In this document: in pieces, positions 6,917 through 14,785 of the stretch
How positions within the stretch are numbered: the stretch's first letter is position 1
Layout of the letters: the number at the start of each line of letters is the position of its first letter
NCBI GenBank assembly: GCA_002427815.1
Contig: DIZF01000011.1
Coordinates: 1 to 56,821 of the forward strand
Direction: 5' to 3'
Origin: Ramlibacter tataouinensis
GTDB taxonomy: Bacteria > Pseudomonadota > Gammaproteobacteria > Burkholderiales > Burkholderiaceae_C
Length of the DNA stretch: 56,821 nucleotides
Translations under genes and position numbers: made by a program
Notes under the pieces: model-generated
What the model was told of the DNA's origin: nothing
Databases searched by the model: none
What the model saw: the letters and a program-made list of their open reading frames with translations, nothing else

Positions 6917-9650
6917 GCGCGTTTTGCAGTCGCCGCGCGGCCCCGGCTTCGTAGCCTGAAGCCAGCACCTGGGCCGTGTCCTGGCCCCAGGTCTGCGCGG
7001 GGGAAGGATCGTTGCGCCGCGTGAGCAGCTGCAGCTGCAACATCCGGCGGGCGCTCAATTGTTCGGCGGGGGTCGGTACCTCGGCGGCGATTTCAAGACG
7101 CAGCAGCGCCTCGGACGCGTCCCGGGCCGGCGGCGCACCCAGCGCCTGCACCCAGGCACCACGTACCACCGACGTGACGGATTTGCCCAGCTCCTGTGGA
7201 CTCGGCAGCTGATCGGGCGCGCGCTGCTCCCACGCTGTCATGAGTTGGGTCAAGGCCTCGCCGTGGGCTTGCGCGGCCAGCTTCTTGAGCGTCATCTGGG
7301 CATGCTCCAGGGCTTCGCGTTGCGCACGGAACGCAACGTCGCCCAGGCGCGGGCCGCGGTCATCGACCGACCGATCGCCGAAACGGTCGCCGCCGAACCG
7401 GCTGTCGCTGCGCGAGTCGCGTGGCCCGCGATCGTCGCGGCGTTCGCCGAACTTGCCGCCGGCGCCGCCTTTGCGATCGCCGAACTTGCCACCCCGGCCC
7501 GCGGGCTGTGACTCGGCTTTCTTCATGCCGGGGCGGTCGTCCCCGCGCATGGCGATGACCGGCTTGGGCGCAGGTTTCGGCGGTGCCGCAGGGGTGGTTG
7601 CGCTTCCCTCGGGAGCGGATGCTTCCTCCTCCGCGCTCACGGCGGCCGGCGCCACGGGCTCTGCAGCGGCAGCGTCGGCGCTTGTGCTCTCGCCAGCCTG
7701 GCCTTCGGCAACAGGTTCCTGGGCGGTTGGCGACGCCAGCGCCGGCCCTGCCGCCTCGACGGCCGCGGCCGCCTGGGCTTGTCCGCGCAGCGCCGCCTCG
7801 AGCGCCGCCATCGCGGCCTTGATTCTCTGCACGTCTCCGGTGGCGTTGGCCGCCTCCAGCGCCCGCGACGCTTCGAGCACCGTCCGGTCGCGCTCACTCA
7901 GCGCAGCGGCAGCCTTCTCGCGCTCCTCGGTCTTTCGGTTGAACGCTTCGTCGATCGGTTTGCGGAAAGCATCCCAGAGCTTTTGCTCGTGCTTGCGGTC
8001 GAGCGGGACGCCCTGGGCCTCGGCCTGCCAGCGCTGCTGCAACGCCTTGACGGCATCCACCCGCAGTTGCGGCTCGGCCCCGAGCGTCTTGGCCTCGTCG
8101 ATCATCGCGTGACGGCGCTCCAGGCTCAGCTTTTGCATCGCCTCCAGCGGCGCGGCCGCCGCCTGAATGGCGTCGCGCCACAGGGGCTGCAATTCGGCGA
8201 ATGCCTTCTCGCTCAGATGCCCAGCATCCCGCCAACGCGTGTCGAACTGGTGCAGGATCCGGTTGAATCCCTTCCAGTCGTCGTCACGCGCGGTCGGGTT
8301 GGCGCTGGCCCAAGCCTTGAGTTCTTCGATCAGCGCCAGGCGCTGGGCCTTGTGTTCGGCGGCCTCGGCCTTGACCTTGTCGAGCCAACCTTCCACCACC
8401 TTGTAGGCCTCGTTGCAGGCATCGTCGAAGCGCTTCCAGAGCGCATGATTGGGCACGCCCCCCTGATCGGTCTGCTTCCACTGGTCGCGCAAGGCCCGAA
8501 GCTGCTCCTGCATCTTGCGGCCGCCATAGCGCGGCTTGGGCGGCTGCGGTTCCTGGCCTTCCGCCGGTACCGTTTGCTCGAACAGACCCTCCGCCTTGGC
8601 GACCAGTTCCTGACGCAACTGATCGGCCCGCCAGCGTTGCCAGCCTTCGAGCTCACCAGCCGCAGCCAGCGCGGCATGGGCCTGGTTTTCCAGCTTGTCG
8701 TCGATCAGCTTGCCGTGTTCCTTGAGCGCATTGCGCAAAGCCGTGGCCGCGCCCGCACTGGCTTTGCCATGTCCCTGCGCGATCTCCTGCTCCAGCTTCG
8801 CCAGGACGTCGCGCACGACTTGCGTCGCCTGCGCGCGCAGCTCGGGGTCGACCTTGGGCTTGACCGGCTTCACCGGTGCTTCCACGGCAACCCCGCGGGC
8901 GATCCGCAGTTCGTCGGCCCAGACGGGCACCGGCGGCAACGGCGCCGATGGCTCACTCGCCGCAGCCACAGCCTGGGCCAGGGCGCTCTGGAACGCTTCC
9001 CAAACCGCTTGCAGCTGGTTGCGCGAAGCCTCCAGCAATGGCGGAAACTTGATATCGACACTGGCCCAGCTGGGGTCGGCCAGCAAGGCCTCGGCCTGGG
9101 CTTGCCAGGCGGGCACATCGGTGGCGAGCGACCCTGCAGCCGCCTGGGCGTCGCGCCAGGACTTGGTCGACAGCACTTCGATCCGCTGCGCCAGCAGCAC
9201 GGCAGCCTCGCGCTGCACCTGGACGCGATGCTGCAAGTCCTCGATGCCCTTGATGCGGTCGCCCAATTGCGCCTTCATGGCCGCCAGCGGTTCGCGGCTG
9301 AGCGGTGCGCCTGCCTTGGCGGCGTCGCGCTGCCACGCCATCGCATCGGCGATGTTCAGCTTGGCTTGCGCCAGCAGCCCCCTTGCCTTTTCGGCCCACT
9401 CCGCGGCGATCGCTTCCTGGCCTCTGCTGCGTTTGATTTCGTCGAGCTTTTCGCGCAGGAGTTTCGCCGCGCCCTTGTCGCGCCCGCTGAGCTCGCGAAA
9501 AACCTCCTGCATCTGCTCCACGCTGGGATTGCCCGCGAGCCAGTCGCGCACGCGAGCGGCTCGCTCGCCCGAGGTAGGCGCCGAGAAAGCACCGCCGGTC
9601 AGAATGTCGAGCGAGCGGGTATCGTTGGGTTTGAGGGTGGCTTGGATCAC
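6894..9650 (-). CDS. Large DUF349-repeat protein with an RGG-like disordered segment
   Basis: This is a 918-residue soluble protein rich in Ala, Gln, Arg and Glu, with no signal peptide or membrane segment. It contains several DUF349-type helical repeats, recognisable by LWKRFDDACNEAYK and LWDAFRKPIDEAFNRK-like blocks in the middle third. Residues about 600-700 are an Ala/Pro/Glu-rich linker. Residues about 703-773 are a Gly/Arg/Asp-rich stretch (GRGGKFGDR-type repeats) resembling RGG RNA-binding regions. A separate helical C-terminal domain follows (about 775-918). The function of DUF349 is unknown to me; the repeat and RGG content suggest a nucleic-acid or ribosome-associated scaffold, which is inference only. 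It stands alone between convergent mtfA and a gene-poor region. Confidence 0.85.
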   Translation of the reverse strand: MIQATLKPNDTRSLDILTGGAFSAPTSGERAARVRDWLAGNPSVEQMQEVFRELSGRDKGAAKLLREKLDEIKRSRGQEAIAAEWAEKARGLLAQAKLNIADAMAWQRDAAKAGAPLSREPLAAMKAQLGDRIKGIEDLQHRVQVQREAAVLLAQRIEVLSTKSWRDAQAAAGSLATDVPAWQAQAEALLADPSWASVDIKFPPLLEASRNQLQAVWEAFQSALAQAVAAASEPSAPLPPVPVWADELRIARGVAVEAPVKPVKPKVDPELRAQATQVVRDVLAKLEQEIAQGHGKASAGAATALRNALKEHGKLIDDKLENQAHAALAAAGELEGWQRWRADQLRQELVAKAEGLFEQTVPAEGQEPQPPKPRYGGRKMQEQLRALRDQWKQTDQGGVPNHALWKRFDDACNEAYKVVEGWLDKVKAEAAEHKAQRLALIEELKAWASANPTARDDDWKGFNRILHQFDTRWRDAGHLSEKAFAELQPLWRDAIQAAAAPLEAMQKLSLERRHAMIDEAKTLGAEPQLRVDAVKALQQRWQAEAQGVPLDRKHEQKLWDAFRKPIDEAFNRKTEEREKAAAALSERDRTVLEASRALEAANATGDVQRIKAAMAALEAALRGQAQAAAAVEAAGPALASPTAQEPVAEGQAGESTSADAAAAEPVAPAAVSAEEEASAPEGSATTPAAPPKPAPKPVIAMRGDDRPGMKKAESQPAGRGGKFGDRKGGAGGKFGERRDDRGPRDSRSDSRFGGDRFGDRSVDDRGPRLGDVAFRAQREALEHAQMTLKKLAAQAHGEALTQLMTAWEQRAPDQLPSPQELGKSVTSVVRGAWVQALGAPPARDASEALLRLEIAAEVPTPAEQLSARRMLQLQLLTRRNDPSPAQTWGQDTAQVLASGYEAGAARRLQNALKNLLRR

Positions 9651-9810
9651 TTCAGTTTTCTTAGTCGGTGAGATGGCGCCCTGCCGAAGCGGGCAAGCCG
9701 CTATTCTCGCCGCGAATCGCCCCCGGCCAACGTCGGCGGTAACGACGGCTCACACACCAGCGTCCAGCGCACACTCATATAAGAAGAACGCTGGCGGAGC
9801 ACCAATGAGA

Positions 9811-9989
9811 AAGCCCGGTAGACAGCTGAACCGTCTGCCGGGCTTGACGGCTGACATGAGTCATTTGCCGCCGATTTGCAACCAGAGAGATTGAAGTCCC
9901 CGGTTGCGCGGAAGCAAGAGATTGCTTCCTGGATGGGCCGGGGCAACCACCGAAGCGGGCCTACCGGCTAAATGCCTGATCCCTCAGGC
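9811..9989 (+). ncRNA. Candidate structured RNA of unknown family
   Basis: Three strong hairpins lie in 180 nt. The first is a 13-bp stem (9811-9823 with 9833-9845, one U-G pair, 9-nt loop). The second is an 8-bp stem closed by a GAGA (GNRA) tetraloop (9910-9929), enclosed by either CCCCGG/CCGGGG (9898-9903 with 9938-9943) or the overlapping, mutually exclusive GGTTGC/GCAACC (9902-9907 with 9943-9948). The third is a 6-bp stem with a TCCC loop (9974-9989). Switchable outer stems suggest a regulatory RNA, but I cannot match it to a known riboswitch, 6S, RNase P or tmRNA. The strand is inferred from the following plus-strand gene. Pairing is seen directly; function is not known. Confidence 0.35.
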
Positions 9990-10225
9990 CTGATGAAGTT
10001 AGATCACCTCGCACGGGTTTTCAAGTCTGAGTTTTCAATGGAGCTGGCAATGGCGATTGGCCGGATTGCCTTGACAACCCCAAGCTGCTACTACTTGAAA
10101 GCTGGCCGCACATGCCGGCAGGCGCGGCCAGCCCTCACGTACGTGGCGAGCTGGCCAGACATGGGCAAGGACACAGTCGCCGGCTTGCTTCGAATTCAGG
10201 AGCTGCCCGGCGCAAAGCCGTCGGC

Positions 10226-10360
10226 TCAAGCCAATCCGGTCGGCACGTCGACCATGCCGGGGCTTGCCATGGTTTTCGAAACGGCCACCCCATAGATGGA
10301 CTTGTAAGCGGCGTCCGACACCATGAATGGCCGAGTTCCGACATGAATTAGTGCCGCCAC
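10226..10360 (-). CDS. Small unrecognised ORF, possibly a gene remnant
   Basis: This 44-codon reading frame starts at GTG 10360 and has a plausible amino-acid composition (FMVSDAAYKSIYGVAVSKT and so on, no low complexity). It has no recognisable ribosome site and no family I know. It sits alone in the gene-poor region. It may be the end of a decayed gene or chance. Confidence 0.15.
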   Translation of the reverse strand: MAALIHVGTRPFMVSDAAYKSIYGVAVSKTMASPGMVDVPTGLA

Positions 10361-10418
10361 ACTAGCAACTTAACTACTCATTTTGCTATTTTTAGAATAA
10401 CTTATTAAATTGATATGC

Positions 10419-10448
10419 TTGACCTGTTATGAGGCGGGCACCTAGAAT
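10419..10448 (+). promoter_or_regulatory. Candidate sigma-70 promoter for the lytic transglycosylase
   Basis: TTGACC (10419-10424) and TAGAAT (10443-10448) are separated by 18 nt and follow a 55-nt A/T-rich tract in otherwise GC-rich DNA. Transcription would start about 185 nt before the ATG at 10640, giving a long leader. This is by eye only. Confidence 0.4.
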
Positions 10449-10639
10449 TCGCCCGTCCCTGGCAAATAGTGCAGGGGATGACCCGAGCCGCTGCCGACCC
10501 CGGCTAAGTTGAATTGCCCTTGTGAGTCATGCGAGACCACCGGCATTTGATGGCGTACCAATCCAAACGAGGAGCCTGACGGCGTGATGCTGCTGATGCA
10601 GCCTTGTGCCACCCGGCCCGCGCAGAGAAAGGAAGTGCT

Positions 10640-11455
10640 ATGACAGCGTTGCAAAAGACAGCCCAGGGCTTGCGAACTTTCGCGTCGGATATCGCCCAGG
10701 GCTTTTTCGAGATCACACACAACGGTTTTGCTCTGGTTGGCCTGGCCACCGTGTTTTGCGTGATCACCCTCACCGCCCGGCCTGATCTGCGTCAAGCCGG
10801 CGAGACTCAATTGAGAAGCTGGCTGCAAGCCCGGCAGATGGATGAAGTGGGCATGCAGGTGGAACCGGATGCGGTGGACAGGGCCACGGCAGCCGATCCG
10901 CGGGACCTGCCCAAGCAGCAGGCCGCCGTGGCCTACTGGCTCAGCAAGAAGTACCGGGTGGCGCCCGAACCTGTCAGCGCCCTGGTGGTCGAGGCCTATG
11001 AGATCGGCGCTCGAGTCAAGCTCGATCCCACCTTGATCCTGGCCGTCATGGCCGTCGAATCGGGATTCAATCCGTTTGCACAAAGCCCGGTGGGGGCTCA
11101 GGGGCTGATGCAGGTCATGACGGGCGTCCACAGCGACAAATATGAGAACTTTGGCGGCAAGCTGGCTGCTTTCGATCCGGTCAGCAACCTGCGTGTCGGT
11201 GTGAAAGTGCTGCAGGAATGCATCCAGCGTTCCGGCTCGCTGGCCGCCGGGCTGAAGTTCTACGTCGGCGCAGGCAACCTGGGCGACGACGGTGGCTACG
11301 CCGACAAGGTCATGGCCGAGCACAACCGCCTGAAACAGGTGGCTTCCGGCCGGAACGTTCCGCTGGCCCAGCCGCCGGTCATCCGTGCCGTGGCGCCGGC
11401 GAATCCGGAGGCACCCCCGGCTCAGGACAAGGTGGCCAGCCTGTCCATCTCCTGA
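10640..11455 (+). CDS. Membrane-anchored lytic transglycosylase (SLT domain)
   Basis: This 271-residue protein has one hydrophobic segment at about 29-46, acting as a signal anchor, followed by a periplasmic region. Residues about 125-245 form a soluble-lytic-transglycosylase fold with catalytic Glu in AVESGFNPFA (E140) and the GAQGLMQVM motif at 152-160. It would cleave peptidoglycan glycan strands with formation of 1,6-anhydro-muramyl ends. I chose ATG 10640 because AGGAAG lies 4 nt upstream; longer in-frame starts lack such a site. The tail from about 250 is Pro/Ala-rich. It precedes the glyA riboswitch on the same strand but is functionally unrelated. Confidence 0.88.
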   Translation: MTALQKTAQGLRTFASDIAQGFFEITHNGFALVGLATVFCVITLTARPDLRQAGETQLRSWLQARQMDEVGMQVEPDAVDRATAADPRDLPKQQAAVAYWLSKKYRVAPEPVSALVVEAYEIGARVKLDPTLILAVMAVESGFNPFAQSPVGAQGLMQVMTGVHSDKYENFGGKLAAFDPVSNLRVGVKVLQECIQRSGSLAAGLKFYVGAGNLGDDGGYADKVMAEHNRLKQVASGRNVPLAQPPVIRAVAPANPEAPPAQDKVASLSIS

Positions 11456-11486
11456 AACCGGCTACCCGGCGGTCCGCTACACTAAC

Positions 11487-11645
11487 GCGGTACGCAACTG
11501 GCGATAGGCGCGGCGCCGCACAGGCGGCCGACGCTGACGTGGACATCAGCACGGGGGCTGCCTGAAGCCGGCAGCCGATCTTGTCCCACCACGGGGAAGC
11601 GTGCCGCCGGGCCTTACCGGCGTTCAGCCGTTCGCCTGGGCAGCC
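11487..11645 (+). promoter_or_regulatory. Probable ZTP (pfl-type) riboswitch in the glyA leader
   Basis: The 5' domain has a perfect 9-bp P1 (11487-11495 with 11599-11607, one U-G), enclosing AACUGGCGA on the 5' side and CCACGGGGAA on the 3' side. These are the ACUGGCGA and CGGGGA elements of the ZTP/pfl aptamer. Several hairpins, including a 7-bp stem (GGCTGCC/GGCAGCC), fill the space between them. The 3' domain ends in CGCCUGGGCA (11633-11642), the hallmark pseudoknot partner. The family senses ZMP/ZTP, which accumulates when 10-formyl-tetrahydrofolate is short, and controls glyA and other folate genes. Immediately downstream CCTTGT/ACAAGG (11645-11660) can form a hairpin containing the only SD-like AAGG. 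Motif matches come from memory of the consensus. Confidence 0.72.
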
Positions 11646-11682
11646 CTTGTCTCGTACAAGGACCAACGTCTCATGGACTGCC

Positions 11683-12927
11683 ATGTACAACCGCAACATC
11701 CTCATCGAGCAAACCGACCCGCAATTGTGGGCCGCGATCCAGGCCGAGAACCGGCGCCAGGAAGAGCACATCGAGCTGATCGCCAGCGAAAACTATGCTT
11801 CCCCGGCCGTCATGGCGGCCCAGGGCACGCAACTGACCAACAAGTATGCCGAGGGCTATCCTGGCAAGCGCTACTACGGCGGGTGCGAGAACGTCGACGT
11901 CGCCGAACAACTGGCGCTCGCGCGCGTGAAGCAATTGTTCGGGGCCGATGCCGCGAACGTCCAGGCTCATTCCGGAGCCCAAGCCAATGAGGCCGTGTTC
12001 CTGGCCTTCCTCAAGCCCGGCGACACCATCATGGGCATGAGCCTGGCCGAAGGAGGCCACCTCACCCACGGCATGGCGCTCAATATGAGCGGCAAGTGGT
12101 TCAACGTCGTCTCCTATGGCCTGGATGAGAAGGAAGAGATCGATTACGACGCGATGGAGCGCAAGGCGCTCGAATCCAGGCCCAAGCTGATCATCGCCGG
12201 AGCTTCCGCCTATTCCCTCCGGATCGACTTCGAACGCTTCGCCAGGGTGGCCAAGGCCGTGGGCGCGATTTTCATGGTCGACATGGCGCACTACGCGGGC
12301 CTGATCGCCGCCGGCGTCTATCCCAATCCGGTACCGCACGCCGACGTGGTGACCTCAACCACCCACAAGAGCCTGCGCGGACCCCGCGGCGGGATCATCC
12401 TGATGAAAGCCGAGCACGAGAAGGCGATCAACAGCGCCATCTTCCCGGGCCTGCAGGGTGGACCGCTGATGCATGTCATCGCTGCCAAGGCCGTGGCATT
12501 CAAGGAAGCCCTGGCGCCGGAGTTCAAGACCTACCAGCAGCAGGTGCTGAAGAACGCCCAGGTACTGGCCGAAACCCTGGTGCAACGGGGCCTGCGGATC
12601 GTCAGCGGGCGCACGGAAAGCCATCTGATGCTGGTTGACCTGCGGTCCAAGGGCATTACCGGCAAGGAGGCCGAGGCCGTGCTGGGCGACGCGCACATGA
12701 CGATCAACAAGAACGCCATTCCCAAGGATCCGGAAAAGCCGATGGTGACCAGTGGCGTGCGCATCGGTACCCCGGCGATGACCACGCGCGGTTTCGGACA
12801 GGAGGAAGCGCGCTTGACGGCCCACCTGATCGCCGACGTGCTGGACCATCCGCGCGACGCCGCCAACATCGCGGCGGTGCGCGAGAAAGTCCATGCATTG
12901 ACGCGGCGCTTCCCGGTCTACGGATAA
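11683..12927 (+). CDS. glyA: Serine hydroxymethyltransferase
   Basis: GlyA interconverts serine and glycine with transfer of a one-carbon unit to tetrahydrofolate, a PLP-dependent cytoplasmic reaction feeding purine, thymidylate and methionine synthesis. The 414-residue product has the normal length. It has HIELIASENYAS at 29-40, GKRYYGGCE at 61-69, and the PLP lysine K229 in TSTTHKSLRGPRGG. The ATG at 11683 has no close Shine-Dalgarno; AAGGA lies about 20 nt upstream inside a leader hairpin, in keeping with riboswitch control. nrdR follows 91 nt downstream, a conserved pairing in proteobacteria. Confidence 0.97.
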   Translation: MYNRNILIEQTDPQLWAAIQAENRRQEEHIELIASENYASPAVMAAQGTQLTNKYAEGYPGKRYYGGCENVDVAEQLALARVKQLFGADAANVQAHSGAQANEAVFLAFLKPGDTIMGMSLAEGGHLTHGMALNMSGKWFNVVSYGLDEKEEIDYDAMERKALESRPKLIIAGASAYSLRIDFERFARVAKAVGAIFMVDMAHYAGLIAAGVYPNPVPHADVVTSTTHKSLRGPRGGIILMKAEHEKAINSAIFPGLQGGPLMHVIAAKAVAFKEALAPEFKTYQQQVLKNAQVLAETLVQRGLRIVSGRTESHLMLVDLRSKGITGKEAEAVLGDAHMTINKNAIPKDPEKPMVTSGVRIGTPAMTTRGFGQEEARLTAHLIADVLDHPRDAANIAAVREKVHALTRRFPVYG

Positions 12928-13018
12928 CAATGACGTTCCTTTCGGCCCGCATCCACTGCCAATACGGCCCGCCGCCGAGGCATTGGCAGGTCCGGGCCGG
13001 CGTCGCGGGATATTCCGC

Positions 13019-13468
13019 ATGAAATGCCCGTTCTGCAGCAACGATGAGACCCAGGTGGTCGAAACCCGTGTGTCGGAAGACGGCGATTTCATTCGCAGGC
13101 GCCGCCAGTGCATGGCCTGCGAAAAGCGCTTCACCACCTATGAACGGCCGGACGTTACCTTCCCGGCCGTGGTCAAGAAAGACGGCCGGCGCATCGACTA
13201 CGAGCGCGCCAAGCTGCAGGCATCGATGAACCTCGCCCTGCGCAAGCGCCCGGTGAGCACCGAGCAGATCGACAGCGCGGTGGAACGGATCGAGGAAAAA
13301 CTGCTGAGCCTGGGGCTGCGCGAGATTCCATCCGCGCGCATCGGTGAACTGGTCATGCGCGAGCTGAAAAAACTGGACAAGGTGGCTTACGTACGCTTTG
13401 CCAGCGTGTACCGCAGCTTCGAGGACATCGACGAGTTCAAGACCCTGGTCGACGAAGTCCGGCGCTGA
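13019..13468 (+). CDS. nrdR: Transcriptional repressor NrdR
   Basis: NrdR represses ribonucleotide reductase genes by sensing ATP/dATP. The 149-residue protein has the N-terminal zinc ribbon (C3, C6, C31, C34) followed by the RRRRQC basic stretch that contacts NrdR boxes, and an ATP-cone from about residue 49 to 139. I chose ATG 13019 because the zinc ribbon starts at residue 2 as in the family; the longer in-frame start adds a non-conserved tail. It is downstream of glyA, linking one-carbon and nucleotide supply. The convergent fimT gene ends 12 nt away. Confidence 0.96.
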   Translation: MKCPFCSNDETQVVETRVSEDGDFIRRRRQCMACEKRFTTYERPDVTFPAVVKKDGRRIDYERAKLQASMNLALRKRPVSTEQIDSAVERIEEKLLSLGLREIPSARIGELVMRELKKLDKVAYVRFASVYRSFEDIDEFKTLVDEVRR

Positions 13469-13480
13469 GCCGCGCGGCGA

Positions 13481-14086
13481 TCAGCCGCAACTCGGGATGA
13501 TCGTCTTGTGAACCCGGGGCCGGCCTGCGGCGTTCAAGACGATCTGGCGCGCATCAACTGCCGACAGCGACTCCCGGCACACGGTGAGCGTTCCAGCCTG
13601 AAACGCGCCGCCGATCAGCTTCGTTGCACCCGTGGGCACGAACGAAACGTATGTGGCAATGTTCAGGTTACCGGTCATCCTCAAGCTGGCTGCAAGGGGC
13701 AGCTGGCGATGGATGATCTGCTCCGAACTTTCGCGCAGGCTGTTGTTATTGGCGTCGTGAAAGATGAGCCAGCCCTGCTCCCAGCCGCCGGTGCTCGTGC
13801 AAGACATCCCGTCGGCCGTCTTGCACAGCACCACCCGGCCATTGCGCTTGATCGCCTCATTGCGGGCGAGGTGCAGCCCGGACACAAAGCTGTTGGAAGC
13901 AGAACTGAGCTGCAGCGACGTAACCAGTTGGGCTATCGAAGGAGCTGCGATCGTCAGGAGCAACGCCGTCACACAGATCGCGACCAGCAGTTCAATCAAG
14001 GTGAAGCCGCGCTCTGGACGGCGGCATGGGATGTGCCGCTCACCAGACACCGCAACTGAAAAAACCGAAATGGCCGGCTCGCTCAT
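13481..14086 (-). CDS. fimT: GspH/FimT-family minor pseudopilin (second copy)
   Basis: This 201-residue type IV pilin-like protein has the prepilin peptidase site RG^FTLIELLV at about residue 27 and a hydrophobic helix to about 50. The C-terminal part carries cysteine pairs (C-x-x-SC at the end) as in FimT. FimT/GspH proteins sit at the pilus tip, and some FimT proteins bind DNA during uptake. It is the last gene of the pilus operon, separated from the preceding fimT by a 93-nt A/T-rich gap that may hold its own promoter. The leader before the cleavage site is long for a prepilin, so a later start is possible. Confidence 0.85.
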   Translation of the reverse strand: MSEPAISVFSVAVSGERHIPCRRPERGFTLIELLVAICVTALLLTIAAPSIAQLVTSLQLSSASNSFVSGLHLARNEAIKRNGRVVLCKTADGMSCTSTGGWEQGWLIFHDANNNSLRESSEQIIHRQLPLAASLRMTGNLNIATYVSFVPTGATKLIGGAFQAGTLTVCRESLSAVDARQIVLNAAGRPRVHKTIIPSCG

Positions 14087-14179
14087 GCCGACAATATAGC
14101 CTCAAATTACTATGTTTGCAGATTTTTACTGGCTATATTTTGTTACTTATTTCATCTGAATAGAACGTAGTTGCTCATT

Positions 14180-14773
14180 TCAACCGCAAGCTCCGGTGAC
14201 GGTCTTGGTCACGGACGTGCGGCCCGTGGTGCTCAAACCGATGCTTCTTTCCTGCTTGCCAGCAGTGGGCGTCGCGCGACACAAGGTCAGCGTGACGGGC
14301 GGCAAGGTTCCGCCTGTGACTTGGGCTCCGCCCGAGGGCAGAAAATCGAGGGAGTAGGCGTTTCCGGTGAAGTGGTAATCTGCCGAGAGCGCCTGCTGAC
14401 GCTGAAGCAAAGTCTCGTCGCTGTCGAACACGCCGTTGCCTTTGTTAGCACCGGCTCCGTCGTCGGAGAAGACGATCCAGCCCTGCTGCCAGGTCCCGCT
14501 CGCCGCGCAACCGGCCGAACTGGCGGCGCGGCACATCACCACGGTCGCATTGCGCTTGATGGCTTCGCCGCGGGCCAGTTGCGCGCTGGCGACAAAGCTG
14601 TTGGCATATGAAGTCAGCTTGTTGCTGAGGATCGCATCATTGAAAGAAGGCGCTGCGATGGTGGCCAGGATCGCCAGGATGGCGACCGTGACCATCAGTT
14701 CGATGAGCGTGAAGCCCCGATCCGCCAGGCTGGCGCGCAAGCTCCGGGTCCGGATTGATCGGCGCAGGTTCAT
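14180..14773 (-). CDS. fimT: GspH/FimT-family minor pseudopilin (first copy)
   Basis: This 197-residue product has a basic leader (RRSIRTRSLRASLADRG) cleaved before FTLIELMVTVAILAILA, then a FimT/GspH globular domain containing LARGEAIKRNATVVMC and the matching Gly-Trp block GTWQQGWIVF. It shares these blocks with the neighbouring fimT (LARNEAIKRNGRVVLC, GGWEQGWLIF), so the two are paralogues with diverged C-termini. It starts 12 nt after the pilY1 stop and should be translated from the same mRNA. A role at the pilus tip or in priming pilus assembly is family knowledge. Confidence 0.88.
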   Translation of the reverse strand: MNLRRSIRTRSLRASLADRGFTLIELMVTVAILAILATIAAPSFNDAILSNKLTSYANSFVASAQLARGEAIKRNATVVMCRAASSAGCAASGTWQQGWIVFSDDGAGANKGNGVFDSDETLLQRQQALSADYHFTGNAYSLDFLPSGGAQVTGGTLPPVTLTLCRATPTAGKQERSIGLSTTGRTSVTKTVTGACG

Positions 14774-14785
14774 CTTTCGAATCGC

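Larger units (their letters stand above)
9651..10639. other. Gene-poor intergenic region of about 1 kb
   Basis: No convincing protein gene lies between the DUF349 start and the transglycosylase start. The left half (to about 9990) has several strong hairpins, annotated separately as a candidate RNA. The middle (9990-10360) has only short unconvincing ORFs. Positions 10362-10418 are strikingly A/T-rich and look like a promoter region or a degenerate copy of a dispersed repeat. The final 190 nt are the leader of the lytic transglycosylase. Confidence 0.6.

Noticed and set aside
9988..10100. CTGATGA reminiscent of a hammerhead ribozyme core
   Set aside because: The matching GAAA and flanking stems are not at workable positions.
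9972..10295. 107-codon plus-strand frame in the gene-poor region
   Set aside because: No ribosome site, unnatural composition and overlap with the hairpin region; treated as chance.
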